Below, piece after piece: positions 1 to 11,890 of a stretch of 64,000 bases of DNA. The DNA lies in assembly GCF_051020955.1 (NCBI RefSeq), contig NC_135013.1:43033087-43097086 (forward strand), given 5' to 3'. The stretch is from Megalopta genalis (Eukaryota; Arthropoda; Insecta; Hymenoptera; Halictidae). The position numbers and the translations under genes were made by a program. Below the pieces are notes generated by a model. The model was not told the DNA's origin. It saw only the letters and a program-made list of their open reading frames with translations, and did not search any database. Each line of letters starts with the position of its first letter. The first letter of the stretch is position 1.

Positions 1-1207
1 TGATTTTAGCTAATAGTGTTTTTTTTATCATGCTATAAAACCTGTTACTGAGTTATTAGCAGCATACGCATTATTGTGCATACTAGCAATACATACAGAG
101 TGTAAATTGGCAAAAGTTATAAAAAAATTATATTTTAATTATTTTAAAGTTATATTATATTTATTTCATTACCATTATATGTGTTTAAATCTATTGACTC
201 TTTGTAATCTTTATTACACAAAATAAAAGAATTATATAATTAGAATTTAATTTAACACAACGAATAAACAAATCAATTTGTAGTTAATCATTTTTAAATT
301 CCGTTCGTAACCTTCAAACTCATTTTTCTGAAACAGCATAATGGTCGCTTACACACCTTTGCTTTCGACTGCCTCATTTCAAGTCGTAATGTATGTACGG
401 TAGCCGACAAATAAATGCCTGCTAAATAAATACCCTTTAGGAACGCTTCTTATTCACACGCAACATTTCCATGCATGGGCGGATCGTTCGTGCGATCTCA
501 GCGAGAATGTAGACCTCGTCTGCGTGTGTCAATAGTAAAAAATTAAGTAGCCGAATCTCGAAAGCGAGTGGTTAATTGTTGTTTGCTGTACAATCATTTT
601 GGAGTGAGAGAACAAAAACAAACATTTGAGTAAGTAGAGATTAATAATACAAATACCGTCTCAGACATGTGATTTATTCATAGAATTTACATATTATATT
701 TTTAGTTTTTCATTAGTAATGTACGTACTAATTATTGTATAAAGGTTTTCCCATGAGTAAAATAACAAAATTGCTACCGTGTAATCGTTATCGACGTAAT
801 AAACTGTAACGAAATATACAAATAGGGAAACAGTTCCAGATTATTATTGTTATAAATAAACTTTGCAGATAAGTATATATTATTAATCAAGATAAGAATA
901 AATTGCATCCAAATTATTGGTTCTTTGCTTTTACCAATTTGACAAGTAAATAAATTAAAAAAGCGAAATATTTATATATAATTTTCATTGATTTGAATCT
1001 TTTTATTAGCTTGTTCTACAATGTACATTGTTTCCTTAACGATAAAAGAAGACAATGATAATGCATTGTAACACTTAGATGTTATATAGAAAAATATGTA
1101 CAGAGATGAATATTTAAAACTAAAAGATAACAAAAATTCTCTTTGACATTTGAACATTTCTAAATATAATTTTATTCATCAGAAATCCATTTACAATCGC
1201 GGATAAA
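1..1207. other. AT-rich non-coding stretch
   Basis: No ORF with coding character and no clear repeat was seen. A slightly GC-richer patch lies at about 470-560. Short ORFs here are AT-rich and lack recognisable motifs. Confidence 0.6.
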
Positions 1208-1613
1208 TATATGTGGACATCTTTCGAAACAGAATCACTGTTTTAAAATTGGACCAAACGAATTGAATTTTTTTGAAATGTTAGGAGGTCTAGTTGTGAA
1301 CAAAGGAGGACAATGCGTAAACAAAGTTCTGCAAATATATCAATTGGATGGAATGATAAATAAGTTGACGAACTTTTCAGCATACATATAAGTTACCGAG
1401 ACCTAAAAAATGCATTGTTTAATTTTCGTTTTATACTCAGATGCAAAAGTTGAAGAACGTGACTTTTTCCTTTTTGTTTTGTCATTCCACTCAATCACAA
1501 TTCTTGCAAAAATTTGTTTATGCATTGTCCAGCTCTTCTATCATGTTAAAAAATTCAAATGGTTTGATCCAATTTTAGAAAAGTCATTCCGTTTCAAAAG
1601 ATGCCCGCATATA
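1208..1613. repeat. Rep-C element, long terminal inverted repeats
   Basis: The left end (TATATGTGGACATCTTTCGA) is inverted at the right end (about 1590-1613, GTTTCAAAAGATGCCCGCAT). The inner arms share the phrases 'attggaccaaa' and 'gatccaattt' in inverted orientation. The interior has the family hallmark 'agttaccgagacctaaaaaa' followed by 'tgcattgtt', which recurs at 7070-7390, 31253-31330, 48951-49694 and 58492-58545. No transposase is present, so this is a non-autonomous DNA element. The superfamily is not determined. Confidence 0.6.
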
Positions 1614-1838
1614 CATGTGTGTATGTATTTGTCCACGATTGTATGTTGACTGTACGTCACAATTTCGCTTCATTAGCTTCTGTGAGCACTAATTACGTTT
1701 GTTATCGACCACACCGTAACAATCAAAGAGTGGACATGCCTCCCAAGGAAACAGAATTGAAATATGTAGAATAGAAAAATCTGGTACACAATTTACTCGG
1801 TTCATCGGACGAAAATGAAGAACGCGAAGTAGGTTTAG

Positions 1839-2160
1839 GTGCCTGCAAGACGAATAGCTGCTATTCGAAACGCACAAGGCAAATGGCGTGTGACTGCTGC
1901 ACGGCCAAGAAATTGCATGAAAGGTCCGATTGTAGAGCTCGTGAGAATTACGATTTCTCGACGTGCTCGGAAATTCTCACGACCATACACGCACCATTCG
2001 TGTGAGACACTTCCTGTGTATGCACGCCGATATTGGAGTGTGCGGGTACGTCGACCCTTTGCGTCGAGCCGGGATTGAAACTTCATTACGAAATCGGTTG
2101 AACCTGGTGACCGGTGTCAACCGGTCACCAGCGTTGAAACGAGGTCCCTGAAATTAATCA
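1839..2160. other. GC-rich island, candidate regulatory DNA
   Basis: Markedly higher G+C than the flanks. Overlapping open frames on both strands (for example 1839-2078 plus, 1835-2086 minus) reflect the low A+T and show no known domain. The island ends with a perfect inverted repeat at 2104-2131. A regulatory island or a remnant exon are both possible. Confidence 0.35.
2104..2131. repeat. perfect 12-bp inverted repeat with 4-nt loop
   Basis: CTGGTGACCGGT and its exact reverse complement ACCGGTCACCAG are separated by GTCA. It could form a cruciform or RNA hairpin, or be a symmetric protein-binding site. Confidence 0.85.
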
Positions 2161-2992
2161 GCTGCAGTGGGATTCAAACAGTCTGCAGCTTCTATTTTCG
2201 GAAATGAACCGCACAAACTATCTGGTTGGTCGATAAGTTTATGCGGGTATTTGTTTTGTATGTGGACACGAAAAAGACTAGTTTACGAGTTGGATGAGAA
2301 AAAATCTACTGTTAGATACGAAAGAGACTTTAGCATCGTTTTTTTTCTAGCACCGGCACTTTTTTTATTACGATACATAATTAGATTCTACGATCTTTTA
2401 TATTTTTATTGACTTATTCATTAGTGCTTTAAATCAGATGTTTAATTAGCAAATACAGGACTATTACAAATACACGTGTCCGATATTAGTTATTATAATT
2501 AGATTCTAAATTTTTACTGAACAATATTCAAGCGAATTATAAATTATTTGTAGATGTTCTGTAATGTTGATTGTTGTAGTCTCAAAACCAGGAATTAAAA
2601 AGGTGCAAAAAAATAATTGTTTCAAAGTGTTACATGGACGGCTCGGAAGCCAATCAGTGTAAGTCCATTATTCTTAAAATTTAAATAAATGAAGATTTTT
2701 ATCGAAAGCAAATTTTTATTATAAGATGACATACACATGAATTTAACTAGAAGAGAAACGAAAGAAAAATGTCGATGTCTTTTTTTAGAAAAAACAATCC
2801 CTTCTGAACAATTTTGTTCTGTTATCTATTATTTATTTATGAAGAAATTGACTATATTGCCGAGCGATCCTATGATAAAATTGTGTTCGCACTGCGTATC
2901 TCATTTTCAGTGAAAAGCGGACTTCGACTGATTGGCTTCTGCACTGTCGATTGACTGAAGCGGTTATGGAAAACAGAAGAAATACCATAACT
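2161..2992. other. AT-rich non-coding stretch
   Basis: I see no gene or convincing repeat. The open frame at 2167-2412 is AT-rich with no recognisable motif. Confidence 0.5.
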
Positions 2993-3000
2993 GTTATAAA

Positions 3001-3634
3001 TAGACTGCTTATTTTATGCAGTTTTGAGAAACTTAGTATATCAAGTGTGAAACACTGGGGTCATTTAAAGAATTTAAAACTGGTACGTTTCCAATTCATT
3101 AAAATCAAGATTTACAGCGAAACCATTTAAGGAATTTGAAACTAGTGTATTGTTTTCAATTTATAACAATCAGAATTTATAGTTGTAAGAGTTGGAAGCG
3201 AAATAGTTATATTTTCGTACAAATGTTCGGACACAATGCCATTAATCAATTAATCAATATTATCAAACCAGTTGACACTCGTTCCTTCACTCTTCCCATT
3301 CAGATCATCCATCAAGCATGCACATAATTGCATATTAGAAACTTCACTATTACACCGTTAAGTCTTTGCACGCGAAGGTATTTTGCTTGAGACATTTCTT
3401 CCGACCATGAACATTTCTATTTTTTCTCGACTTTTATTCTCTTTTTACACATAAAGTTCTACAAACTTCAATTTTTAGGTGTCTTTTTAAATGGAAAGAA
3501 ATTTAGTAACGTAAAAATTGTTTTAAATTACAACATGGTAAATTTGATTGGTGTCTCAGAGTCGTTACCCAAGTGGAAATGGTTAATAGACTTAATAGAG
3601 AAAACATTTATTTTGTATGTAAATCCGCAGTCTA
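3001..3634 (+). mobile_element. Rep-A hAT-like element, long variant
   Basis: Starts TAGACTGCTT and ends CCGCAGTCTA, the family termini. The flanking 8-mers GTTATAAA (2993-3000) and GTTGTAAG (3635-3642) agree at 6 of 8 positions, as expected for an old hAT-type target duplication. At 634 bp it is about three times the usual 200 bp and contains an internal tandem duplication (3062-3181). The extra sequence may be older internal sequence of the family or a nested insertion. Confidence 0.5.
3062..3181 (+). repeat. imperfect tandem duplication, about 60 bp x2
   Basis: The segments starting at 3062 (catttaaagaatttaaaact) and 3124 (catttaaggaatttgaaact) align along their length to the phrases 'atttacag' and 'atttatag'. 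Confidence 0.65.
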
Positions 3635-3722
3635 GTTGTAAGGTACATCGTTCCTTAAAAACGAAAACAAAAATTGATTAAACCGATAAAAGTAAGAACC
3701 GACATATCGTATGACAATACAT

Positions 3723-3914
3723 GTAGACTGCAGATGCATTTGTGAAATGCGCAGATTTTTAAAATGTAATAGAACATATAAATTAACAAGGTCTACTGGC
3801 ATTTTTATTTTACTTTTTCAATAAGTAATCTCTTAGTTCCCTTTTAGTTTCTTCAATTCTCGTTATTATAAAACAACGAACGCAAATGAGAATTTGCATA
3901 AAAATTCGCAGTCT
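3723..3914 (+). mobile_element. Rep-A hAT-like MITE
   Basis: Begins TAGACTGCAG, carries the left-end word ATGCATTTGTG and the right-end phrase GCATAAAAATTCGCAGTCT. It is about 192 bp. No clear target duplication remains. Confidence 0.6.
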
Positions 3915-4364
3915 GCTTATAATTATTATATAAAGTTGACGAATTGATAACATGTTTTGTGCGCCAATATTGATCAATGAACTCTTCGTAAAAATATATT
4001 TAGATCAAATAGAAATATTAACTATGACAATGATAAAATAACAATGTAAAGTGCAAATATTGAAAGATATGTAGAAAAGTGCATAACAAATAAACTATAA
4101 AAATAGTGAAACGAGTCATTATCTTTTTTCTTATCAGAAAAAGACTTCAACTGAGAGGAAACATTTCCCAATACATAAAATACGATCCAATTAAATACGG
4201 AACACGCATTTCGGCTGATTCAGCGTATTGCGGCAGTTATGTATTGTACAATTCCTATTTTTTACGAGGTCAAACAGGTTCTCAACAAATTACGTCATCT
4301 CAAGCTAAGCATGAAATAAAAGATACGGCAAAACGTTCGAAGTTTTTATATTTTCTTCAAATAG

Positions 4365-4496
4365 GTAAAAATGGATAGGTTTGAAGAACAATTTCGAGAA
4401 GACAACGCAGAAGATGTTGTAGAATTTACGAAACTTGAAAGAATTGATCTTGGATTGGATGAGTACACTGCCATATCGTCGAAGAATGCGAGTTAA
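4365..4496 (+). CDS. candidate terminal exon or small protein, 41 codons from ATG
   Basis: I do not recognise the protein. An ATG at 4371 opens a 41-codon frame ending TAA at 4494-4496. It encodes a hydrophilic, acidic peptide beginning MDRFEEQFREDNAEDVV and ending YTAISSKNAS. Amino-acid use (many Glu and Asp, few Ile, Phe or Asn runs) differs from random AT-rich translation. A pyrimidine-rich tract ending TTTTCTTCAAATAG at 4364 directly precedes it, resembling a 3' splice acceptor. An in-frame TAG lies at 4362-4364, so without splicing translation must start at 4371. It could be the last coding exon of a gene whose other exons lie outside the window or are too short to see. A chance ORF is not excluded. 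Confidence 0.35.
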   Translation, partial: VKMDRFEEQFREDNAEDVVEFTKLERIDLGLDEYTAISSKNAS

Positions 4497-4610
4497 GCGA
4501 ATCGACATAAAAAATGAGAACTTTATTATTTTACTATAATCATTTTACTTTAATGCTATCTAAGTATATTGTTGTACTATATTTCTTCAGATAATATGTA
4601 AATTATTGAA

Positions 4611-4673
4611 TATCAAATATAACATCACACAATATCACATATAACATCATATAACATCACATAATATCAAATA
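4611..4673. repeat. minisatellite, about 11-12 bp unit
   Basis: Variants of ATAACATCAC/ATAATATCAA are repeated about five times. Confidence 0.7.
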
Positions 4674-5339
4674 TTGTTAAAAAAAGATACCGTCCTCTGT
4701 AGACCACTATTTTATGCAATGAGTATAATTAGAACCTCGTTTTACGCATGAAAGGAATATCAAATTTCATGACAAATTCATAACAAATTAATTTGTATAC
4801 CTAATATTTCCATTTATTTATAGAAACGTCTAAATGTTCATCTGCGATCATGTGCGATCGTAGACACAGTTTTAAATACTTGAAAAAGTATTCTGAAAAT
4901 GCTTCAAAATTGTGCAAATAGGCCGACGATTTTAATGCCTAATTGCAATTGTTTCCCAGAAGGAAGCAAAAAGTTACTGAATAGTTTTTAATAATTCTTA
5001 AATCGCAAATACGCAACGGTTTATATAATTGTAAAAGCGCAGAGTAATTGTAATTTTACTATTTACTGCAGTTAAATAAATAAGTGTAGATGTCAGCGTA
5101 AGTATACCTATAATGTACTCTTATAATGTACTACTAATTAATGGAGTGCGGATCGTTGTGCATAATAAAAATTGTCCGTATCGATCGCAGAATGCAGCAG
5201 CTACGCAAACATTTATTTCACATCTCAATAATGTTGATGAGTTGAACATAATACCGCAGTACTTTTAAATTGTTTTCAATGTTTCTCGTTTAAGTTAACT
5301 TATTTATGTCACGAATGCACGAAATCGCAGTCCAATAAT

Positions 5340-6065
5340 TAATTCTAGATTCAGCAATAGGACCTAGCCAGAAATCCGGCTGATGAGCCTACAATTCACG
5401 TGGGATCCATTTAATCCTCCGAAATTACACGGGCACAAAATCAATTTTACGCTGCTGAGAAGCGATTTCTGCTCGAGCAAGTATATCACCGATTCATCTC
5501 GACCTTTCACTTAAGCGGAACCTCTTGCTTTCTTATAGCTAATCCAGCTGCATCCCGTCATAATTACGGCCGTCTTTCAGCGGGCATAATTGACTCGTCA
5601 TTCAACGTAACGCAAACCCGATATACACCAGTTTTGGCCTGTATGCACACAACACATTGAGCCACGATGCGGCATTGGGCTTTCAAGCTGCTTGACACCG
5701 CTGTCATTAAACAAAGAATCTCGAGCTATTATCGAGGAAGGTTACTGCTTTGTCATTGGGGCACGATGAAAGTTACCGCTGCCCCACGTGCCGGTTCAAC
5801 GCACTTAATTGAAGCGATTAAAAGGCATCCTCGGTTCACCATGGATTCGTTCGTTAATCATTGGAGGAAGTCGTGGGTGTGCTCGCAAGGAAGGAACGTA
5901 TAATCATTGTTGGGGATGAAGGCTTCCATCAACTCTGCCGACCCGGAAGCCGATCCGAACAGATACTGGATACGCTGATTTCTAATCTCGGATTAGCCAG
6001 CAATGTCCGCGTGAAACGACTTTATTCCGCAGTTCTTCTTGAGAAAGCCAACGTTCATATTGGCT
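5340..6065. other. GC-richer island, candidate regulatory DNA
   Basis: About 700 bp of near-balanced composition between AT-rich flanks. Open frames at 5667-5903 and 5861-6157 (plus) show no family motif, and the second lacks an ATG at its start. ATTA/TAAT cores recur (CATAATTGACTCG, CATAATTACGG, CTTAATTGAAG, GTTAATCATTGG), as in homeodomain-bound enhancers. I favour a conserved non-coding element, but a non-coding RNA exon is possible. Confidence 0.35.
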
Positions 6066-6157
6066 TGTCTCAGCAGTTCATGCGGTTTACCGTTTCCATT
6101 TTATTTAACACTGTTTCTATCGATTTTTTGTGTGTACACCTATTTTTACCAAATTAA

Positions 6158-7069
6158 TTTTGTAATTTTTATGGAAAAAGTTGAACAATTAATGAAGGAA
6201 AAGCCTGATTGAACTTATGAAGTAACTAAAAATTAAAATTTTACAAGGTGTCCTCTGTGTGATCTCGTTGGTAGAAATAGTGTCAAATTAAAATCTTAAA
6301 AGCTGTCTCTTGAACCCTTTGGTGAAAATAGTGTTAAGCATCTGTGTACGAATTATTTTGGGATATTCAAATTTCCAGACATCTTTTGTATTGATTCTCA
6401 AGTTTCTTTCACTGGATTACGAACTGTGTTTTCTCCTCTAATTTAGTTGAACATTCAGAACGTGGTTGATCTTTAAAATCGAAATTTCTTTCACGAAATC
6501 GATCAAATCATTTTCTGCTCGTACAGGACGATAAAACATTTCCTCCGTAAATAGTATTTTTTATTATATTTTTTTCAATTAGAGGTATTGAACATTTGAC
6601 ACTTCTTTCCCCTGGTTCATCGAGTATAGAATCAGTTATGTGAAATGTTAGGTCTATGCAAAAACTTTAGTCTTTTCATTTATATACGATATTACGTATT
6701 GCAAACTGATAATTAAGTTGCTGACTTAGACGCACTCACGGTAAACAAACAGTTGCCCGAAAGGGTGGAAATTTATAACCACTGTATATTGTATAATCAT
6801 TACACGCGAACGATTACAAAAAAGAGTAAAACTTTCACATTCTCCGAATGCTGGAAGTAAAAGTAAAAGAGTAATTATGAAGACATTCCGATAGAAACAA
6901 ACTAATTTCTGTAAAAAGCTCTCACTTCTTAACTTTTTTATCTTAGCTTATAACAATAATTTTATAAAATCGGTTAATCCAGAATCAAGCTACAGGCGTT
7001 GAAAGATTTTAAACACTGCAGATTTCTTATAGTTTTCGGTCGAAGGTGTCAACAAACATGACAAAATTG
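6158..7069. other. AT-rich non-coding stretch
   Basis: No ORF or clear repeat of note was seen. Confidence 0.5.
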
Positions 7070-7390
7070 CAGTTCTTGCGATCTTTAATTTGTTGTAACT
7101 CATAACAACGTCAACCGATTTCGATCAAATTTTCAACGTGCATGTAAGTTACCGAGATCTACGAAATACATTTTTAAAATTTTTGTTATGGGTTCAGATA
7201 AAAAAGATAAAAATGAAAGATTTTTACTTTTTTTGTCATTCCAAATAAGAGCAAAATTCAGAGAAAGCATTTCAGTTATTGTCTAGTGGATTAGCCCCTC
7301 TATCATTAAAAAAAATTCAAATCATTTAGTCCAGTCCGAAAAAAGTTTTTGCGTTTTAAAAGGTACTCGAAAACTTTTGTCAGCTACTGT
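7070..7390. repeat. Rep-C element, partial
   Basis: Carries the family core 'agttaccgagatctacgaaa' and the phrases 'cgatttcgatcaaattttca' and 'tctatcattaaaaaaaattc', ending 'gcgttttaaaaggtactcg'. A matching opposite terminus was not found with confidence. Confidence 0.55.
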
Positions 7391-7429
7391 ATAACGAAAG
7401 AATGAAAATATATTCGTTTGCCTGATTCA

Positions 7430-7590
7430 ATTAGAATTTATTAAATTATCATTTATTAATTATGTTTATTTATTAATCAATTTATTAATTATAATTTATC
7501 AATTTATTTTTTTGTAAAAAATAACTAATAATACATTTTTACAAATTAAATTGATTAAATTGATTATTTTTTTACAAAAAATAAATTGAT
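7430..7590. repeat. AT low-complexity tract
   Basis: Repeated 'tttattaattat' and 'aattgattaa' words form imperfect palindromes. No gene. Confidence 0.7.
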
Positions 7591-8019
7591 GTTCGTGTAT
7601 TCATGCGATATGCAAGAAGTTTGATAAATATGTATCGTAGTTTCATAAAAAGTAAAGTTAGTAAAGAATTAAAGTGTTTCGAACTCGGAACTGATAAAAG
7701 TGATATCAAGCTTTTACGATTATGTTCCTCTAATTGAATAATAAATAAGCTGTGTATTTAATGATTGTATCATTGACATAACTGCTGAAAAATTTCATAT
7801 TGAAAATACATCTGTACAGTTGTAAGATTTCTCGTATGTTAAAATGTAGGATATAAAATCCGTTAATATACGTGGAAACTATTTATTTCCATAAGATAAC
7901 TATAAATACTGAATTCTAATATTTAGAAATTGATAAATAGAAATGTCTGCAGTAATTAAAACCTATTTCCAATTATAAAATATTTGTGACTCACCAATGA
8001 CACTGATCGTTGTTGAAGC

Positions 8020-8290
8020 TTGAAACCCAAATCTTCCTTGTCGTCGCCGCAGTCGGTCGTATAGAATAGTACACTTTTCTTCGATCCCCTAAAATGAGCT
8101 CTCTTTAATACGTTTTTGTGAAAGAGAAATCACGACAGCTGCATTTCCTCGTTTTAGAGTGGCGCGCATCGCGATTGTGCGCCGGTGAATCGCAATCTGT
8201 TCCGTCGTGCAGTAACAATCTGCTTAGTCATAGATTCAGGATTTCGTTACAGTTCGGTACATAATCATCGTAGACATTTTCTGTATACAT
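8020..8290. other. GC-richer island
   Basis: Contains a short CpG-dense core at about 8158-8216 (GGCGCGCATCGCGATTGTGC). No ORF or RNA gene is recognised. It may be promoter or enhancer DNA. Confidence 0.25.
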
Positions 8291-9279
8291 ATGTAACGAT
8301 GCAGAACTCTATCAACGACATTTTCATTCGTAAATACGAATTACAAGAGTATTTTTGAGTAATATACATAAAGAAGCAAACAATAATTTTTCTTATTATA
8401 CAAAATTGGTTCTTTTAAAAATGTAGCGTCTCGAAATAAAATAAAAATGCTTCTGATTAAGTATTCATTTTTAACTGATTAATTTAATTTTAACATTAAT
8501 TTTTTAGCTGTACTGTACACCTCCGCCCATGAGAATATATTGTGTTATTTAAGAAGAAAAAGAAACATTCGTATACTAGAGTTCGTTTCAGAATTGATAT
8601 TACAAGAAAATAAATACCTATCCATCACGGATCGCAAATAAACATACACATATTGAATTTTACGTTAATAATGGTTTACCCATATACATATACGATGTAT
8701 TAAGAGTCATTGTTTCAACTAACTGTGTCATAATAAGACTACTAAACTACATTGAAATAATAAAAGTCACATATTAACAAATCGAAGTATAAGAAGAGCA
8801 TATGAAAGTGGATGTAAACATTTCAACCATACATTTTTGGAACATTATTCTTTATAAATACACTCACACGATTTATGGTACACGAGGACATGGTACGAAA
8901 ACGATGTTCCACAATAGGTAGACGCTAATACTTGACTATTTTATTAGTATTATTTTGCATTCATATTAAATAAATATTTCAAATATGAATAAATATAAAT
9001 AAATATTTCATTACGTTATCCAGAAACATCAATATATCGAACATTAGTTTAAACATTCAACACTAACACTTATGAGTTGTAATAAAATTGATGATAATCA
9101 ATATATTCTTTGTGAAAAGTATTCCCTAATAGGTACTTTTACCTTACATGGTATCGACTCGTCTTTCCTAAATCCAATAGAATGTCCTCATACTTCTATA
9201 CGGGGGTGTACAGAATATTTATATTTGCGTCCACTATAATTATTGTAAAATGCATACGCTAGATGAAGTGAAGTAACAA
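8291..9279. other. AT-rich non-coding stretch
   Basis: Nothing supportable was seen beyond simple AT sequence. Confidence 0.5.
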
Positions 9280-9830
9280 GAGCTCTATTTAGAGCGTGGA
9301 GGTCGATTGAAAAACGAAGAAACAGCTAGAAATTAATTGCTAGTAATGCCCGTGATTGGAAGTTTCTTTTTCGATTTCTTCTCTTCAATTACGAGCGATA
9401 AATCAGTGGACAGTGCGCGGACTTCTCTCCACGCCCTCCTGCTCGCGAGCAATTAAACCGGCGCTGTCCCTAGAAGGATCCCCTTACCCAGCTTGTCTCT
9501 TTCTCTAACGTGCCATATTGTGCTTGTGTAAACCGGGTGCACGTATAACATTAACCCGCATTCCTCTTCTACTATACCAACGGGAAAGACACAGGGGGAT
9601 GCGCCGGAAGGCCCGCCGTTTACGTTCGACAGCACCGAATTAAATGGAAACATATAATATCGGTACGGTAGCATAGACTATGTTGATGATAATCACACCT
9701 AAGTGCCTTCCCATTCCGGTTGAATGACTGATGTACAGCGAACGCAGACGAATCGGTGTAGCAACGGCTCTCGTTCATAGCGGCGACATTGCAACCTACG
9801 TTAATTCACTCGCTAACATCTGAAATAGAA
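9280..9830. other. GC-richer island, candidate regulatory DNA
   Basis: About 550 bp of elevated G+C. A minus-strand open frame (9453-9674) has no known motif. The composition step matches the other islands and suggests conserved non-coding DNA. Confidence 0.3.
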
Positions 9831-9929
9831 CAATAAAATAGCAATTAGTATGGAACAGATTTGTACAAGTTTTATTTGACATGAAAATAAGAAATAACTA
9901 TTATAGTGGTATTTAATCTATAGTTGATT

Positions 9930-10200
9930 GCAGAATTGTGCAGTATTACAATTGAATCACTCAAGATATTGTAATAACAAAATAATTCAATTTCATTATA
10001 ATTCGATCACATCGTAATTCATAATTCAGATCCCCATTCAATTAAATTATAATGTAATACGTAATTGTGCAATTGGACTAATTTATAAAATATTAAAGAA
10101 ATAAATTACATTAATTACAAATTATGATCTAATTGAATTAAAATTATGAATTACGATATAATTTAATTAAAATTACGAATTAAGATACAATAAATTAACA
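9930..10200. repeat. degenerate AT tandem tract
   Basis: Variants of 'aattaaaattatgaattacg' recur many times across about 270 bp. It looks like a decayed low-complexity or minisatellite tract. Confidence 0.6.
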
Positions 10201-10437
10201 GGTAATATATTATTGAAGAAAATACGCAGAAGAGACCGAAAATGAGTATATTACATAACAACGTAATTATCTTTCTACTTGCACAAGAGGATTACAGATG
10301 AAATTAATATTGGTCCTCAAAGATTAGATCTCGGAGTATTTGATATACATATCATAAAGTGATAAACATACCAGCATTTCTTGACTAAATTGCTTTAAAC
10401 ATAATTATTGCGTAACCGATTATTTCATGCGTAATAA

Positions 10438-10575
10438 CTAGACTGTGAAATTTTAAACATTTATTAGTTACTGTCAACTGATTAAAATGATTGAAGAAGG
10501 CAATAGATTTCTACGTAGCTCGTGTATCTTGCAATTAATACAATATATTCATTTTGCATAAAAATTCACACATTT
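10438..10575 (+). mobile_element. Rep-A MITE, degenerate copy
   Basis: Starts TAGACTGTGAAATTTTA and retains the right-end phrase TTTTGCATAAAAATTCACA. The terminus is eroded and no target duplication is recognisable. Confidence 0.4.
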
Positions 10576-10808
10576 TGCAAAAATCCTTATTTATAATCTA
10601 CACTCGCGGAGTCAAGGTTTTCTCAAAGCTGATACAATTAGTCTAACATCTAAATGTAAAATACTTCACGTACACGTTAACATATTTGCAAAACTCATTT
10701 TCTACGTAGTATTTAAAATTGCAATATCTAAAATATTAATAGAATGTACTATTTTACATGTACGAATGTAATTGTTTCATTGAGTATAAGTATGAGATTT
10801 TTTTAGAG

Positions 10809-10817
10809 AAAAAAAAA
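10809..10817 (-). terminator. Pol III terminator of tRNA-Val
   Basis: Nine consecutive A on the plus strand give T9 on the minus strand, starting 4 nt after the last tRNA base. This is well above the usual minimum of four T for RNA polymerase III termination. Confidence 0.85.
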
Positions 10818-10821
10818 TAAT

Positions 10822-10893
10822 GGTTCCGGCCGGGATCGAACTGGCGACCTTCTGCGTGTAAAGCAGACGTGATAACCGCTACACCACGGAACC
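10822..10893 (-). tRNA. tRNA-Val (anticodon UAC)
   Basis: Read on the minus strand, a 72-nt cloverleaf forms. The acceptor stem GGTTCCG/CGGAACC is fully paired and the D arm starts GTGTAGCGGTTATC. The anticodon arm TCTGC-TTTACAC-GCAGA is fully paired with anticodon TAC, reading GUA valine codons. The T arm is GCCAG-TTCGATC-CCGGC. The A box (GTGTAGCGGTTATCAC) and B box (AGTTCGATCCC) are near consensus. One T-stem position (A52-C62) is mismatched where a G-C pair is usual. There is no intron, and CCA is not encoded, as expected for a eukaryotic gene. A T9 terminator follows. The perfect acceptor and anticodon stems argue for a functional gene. Confidence 0.93.
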
Positions 10894-11699
10894 CCGATAG
10901 AGAACTTTGTTTTAATTTGAAAATTCTCGAGTTTAGATAAAAGTGTAATATATACGATAATCGTTGAAAATGTGGAACTAGTTAGAGAAACTTTATAATA
11001 GTTTATTATCAGTTGTCTGCTATTATGTGTGCTATATGTCTGCTATTTATGCTATATGTAATACGATTTTATTTTATACTAATATTTTGAATATTATAAT
11101 AAAATATTTTATTTTTATGAGAAATGTATGGCGTGATTTTGCCAACAGAAATATAATAATATTTTATAGAATCATTTGTTAAGTATTTCATACATTTTTT
11201 AGATTTTTATCTTTTCTAAACTTTGTCTGTTACGTCAAGCACTTCAAAAATTTTATGAAATTAAAGTATTTTACTTAATCGAATTAAAAGTTAAGTTGTA
11301 CAATATTCAACGTCTTTACGGTTTGTGTATTTTAAGAAGATTACGGAGATATGATAGATTAGCGTACGAATTAATTTTTAAATCTGAGCAAGTAATTCTG
11401 TCAGTTACATATACATAGTCGACGTGACAATCAAAGTGTTATTATCTTTTTCTTATTTTATCTAAATAATATTGTTTTGGAGCCATAAATTCCATAATAT
11501 CTGTCGTGAATATTATATGCAATTTCTGTACTTTATTACCCTAACTATGAAATATTTATTATTACTCAATATTAAATCATATTTTTCCAGTGGTTTCAGC
11601 TCACGAAATAGCTCATTTTTCAGCAATTTGAAACATAGATTGTATGTGGAAGTAACAGCTATGTACTACGTTTATTTATCAGACTCCAAGAATGCATTA
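10894..11699. other. AT-rich non-coding stretch
   Basis: No gene seen. A short 'gctatatgt' repeat occurs at about 11027-11060. Confidence 0.5.
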
Positions 11700-11890
11700 A
11701 CTGCTGGATTAGCATAATGGGTTAAAACAGTCACGCGAAGAATTCAGGTTTAAATACCAGTTCAGGTATATGTTCACACGATCCTTCTTCTACGAGCTTC
11801 AGAAATGAGATCACCTTCCGGTTTTATGTTTTGTTTTCGTGTTACGAGAATTCGAGGTTTCATACCTAGTCGAGGATGATTACACGCAAC
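11700..11890 (+). repeat. possible tRNA-derived SINE or tRNA relic
   Basis: An A-box-like segment (TTAGCATAATGGGTTAAAAC, about 11708) is followed about 35 bp later by a B-box-like segment (GGTTTAAATACC, about 11748). A second, similar unit follows (GAATTCGAGGTTTCATACC at about 11848, compared with GAATTCAGGTTTAAATACC), suggesting a dimeric SINE-like repeat. No cloverleaf folds cleanly, so it is not called as a tRNA. Confidence 0.35.

Noticed and set aside
5667..6157. Two overlapping plus-strand ORFs
   Set aside because: No recognisable motif, the second has no ATG at its start, and they overlap in different frames. Better explained by an island of balanced composition.
11700..11775. Possible intact tRNA gene
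   Set aside because: A- and B-box-like words are present, but acceptor and T stems do not pair and B-box bases deviate. Kept only as a possible SINE or relic.
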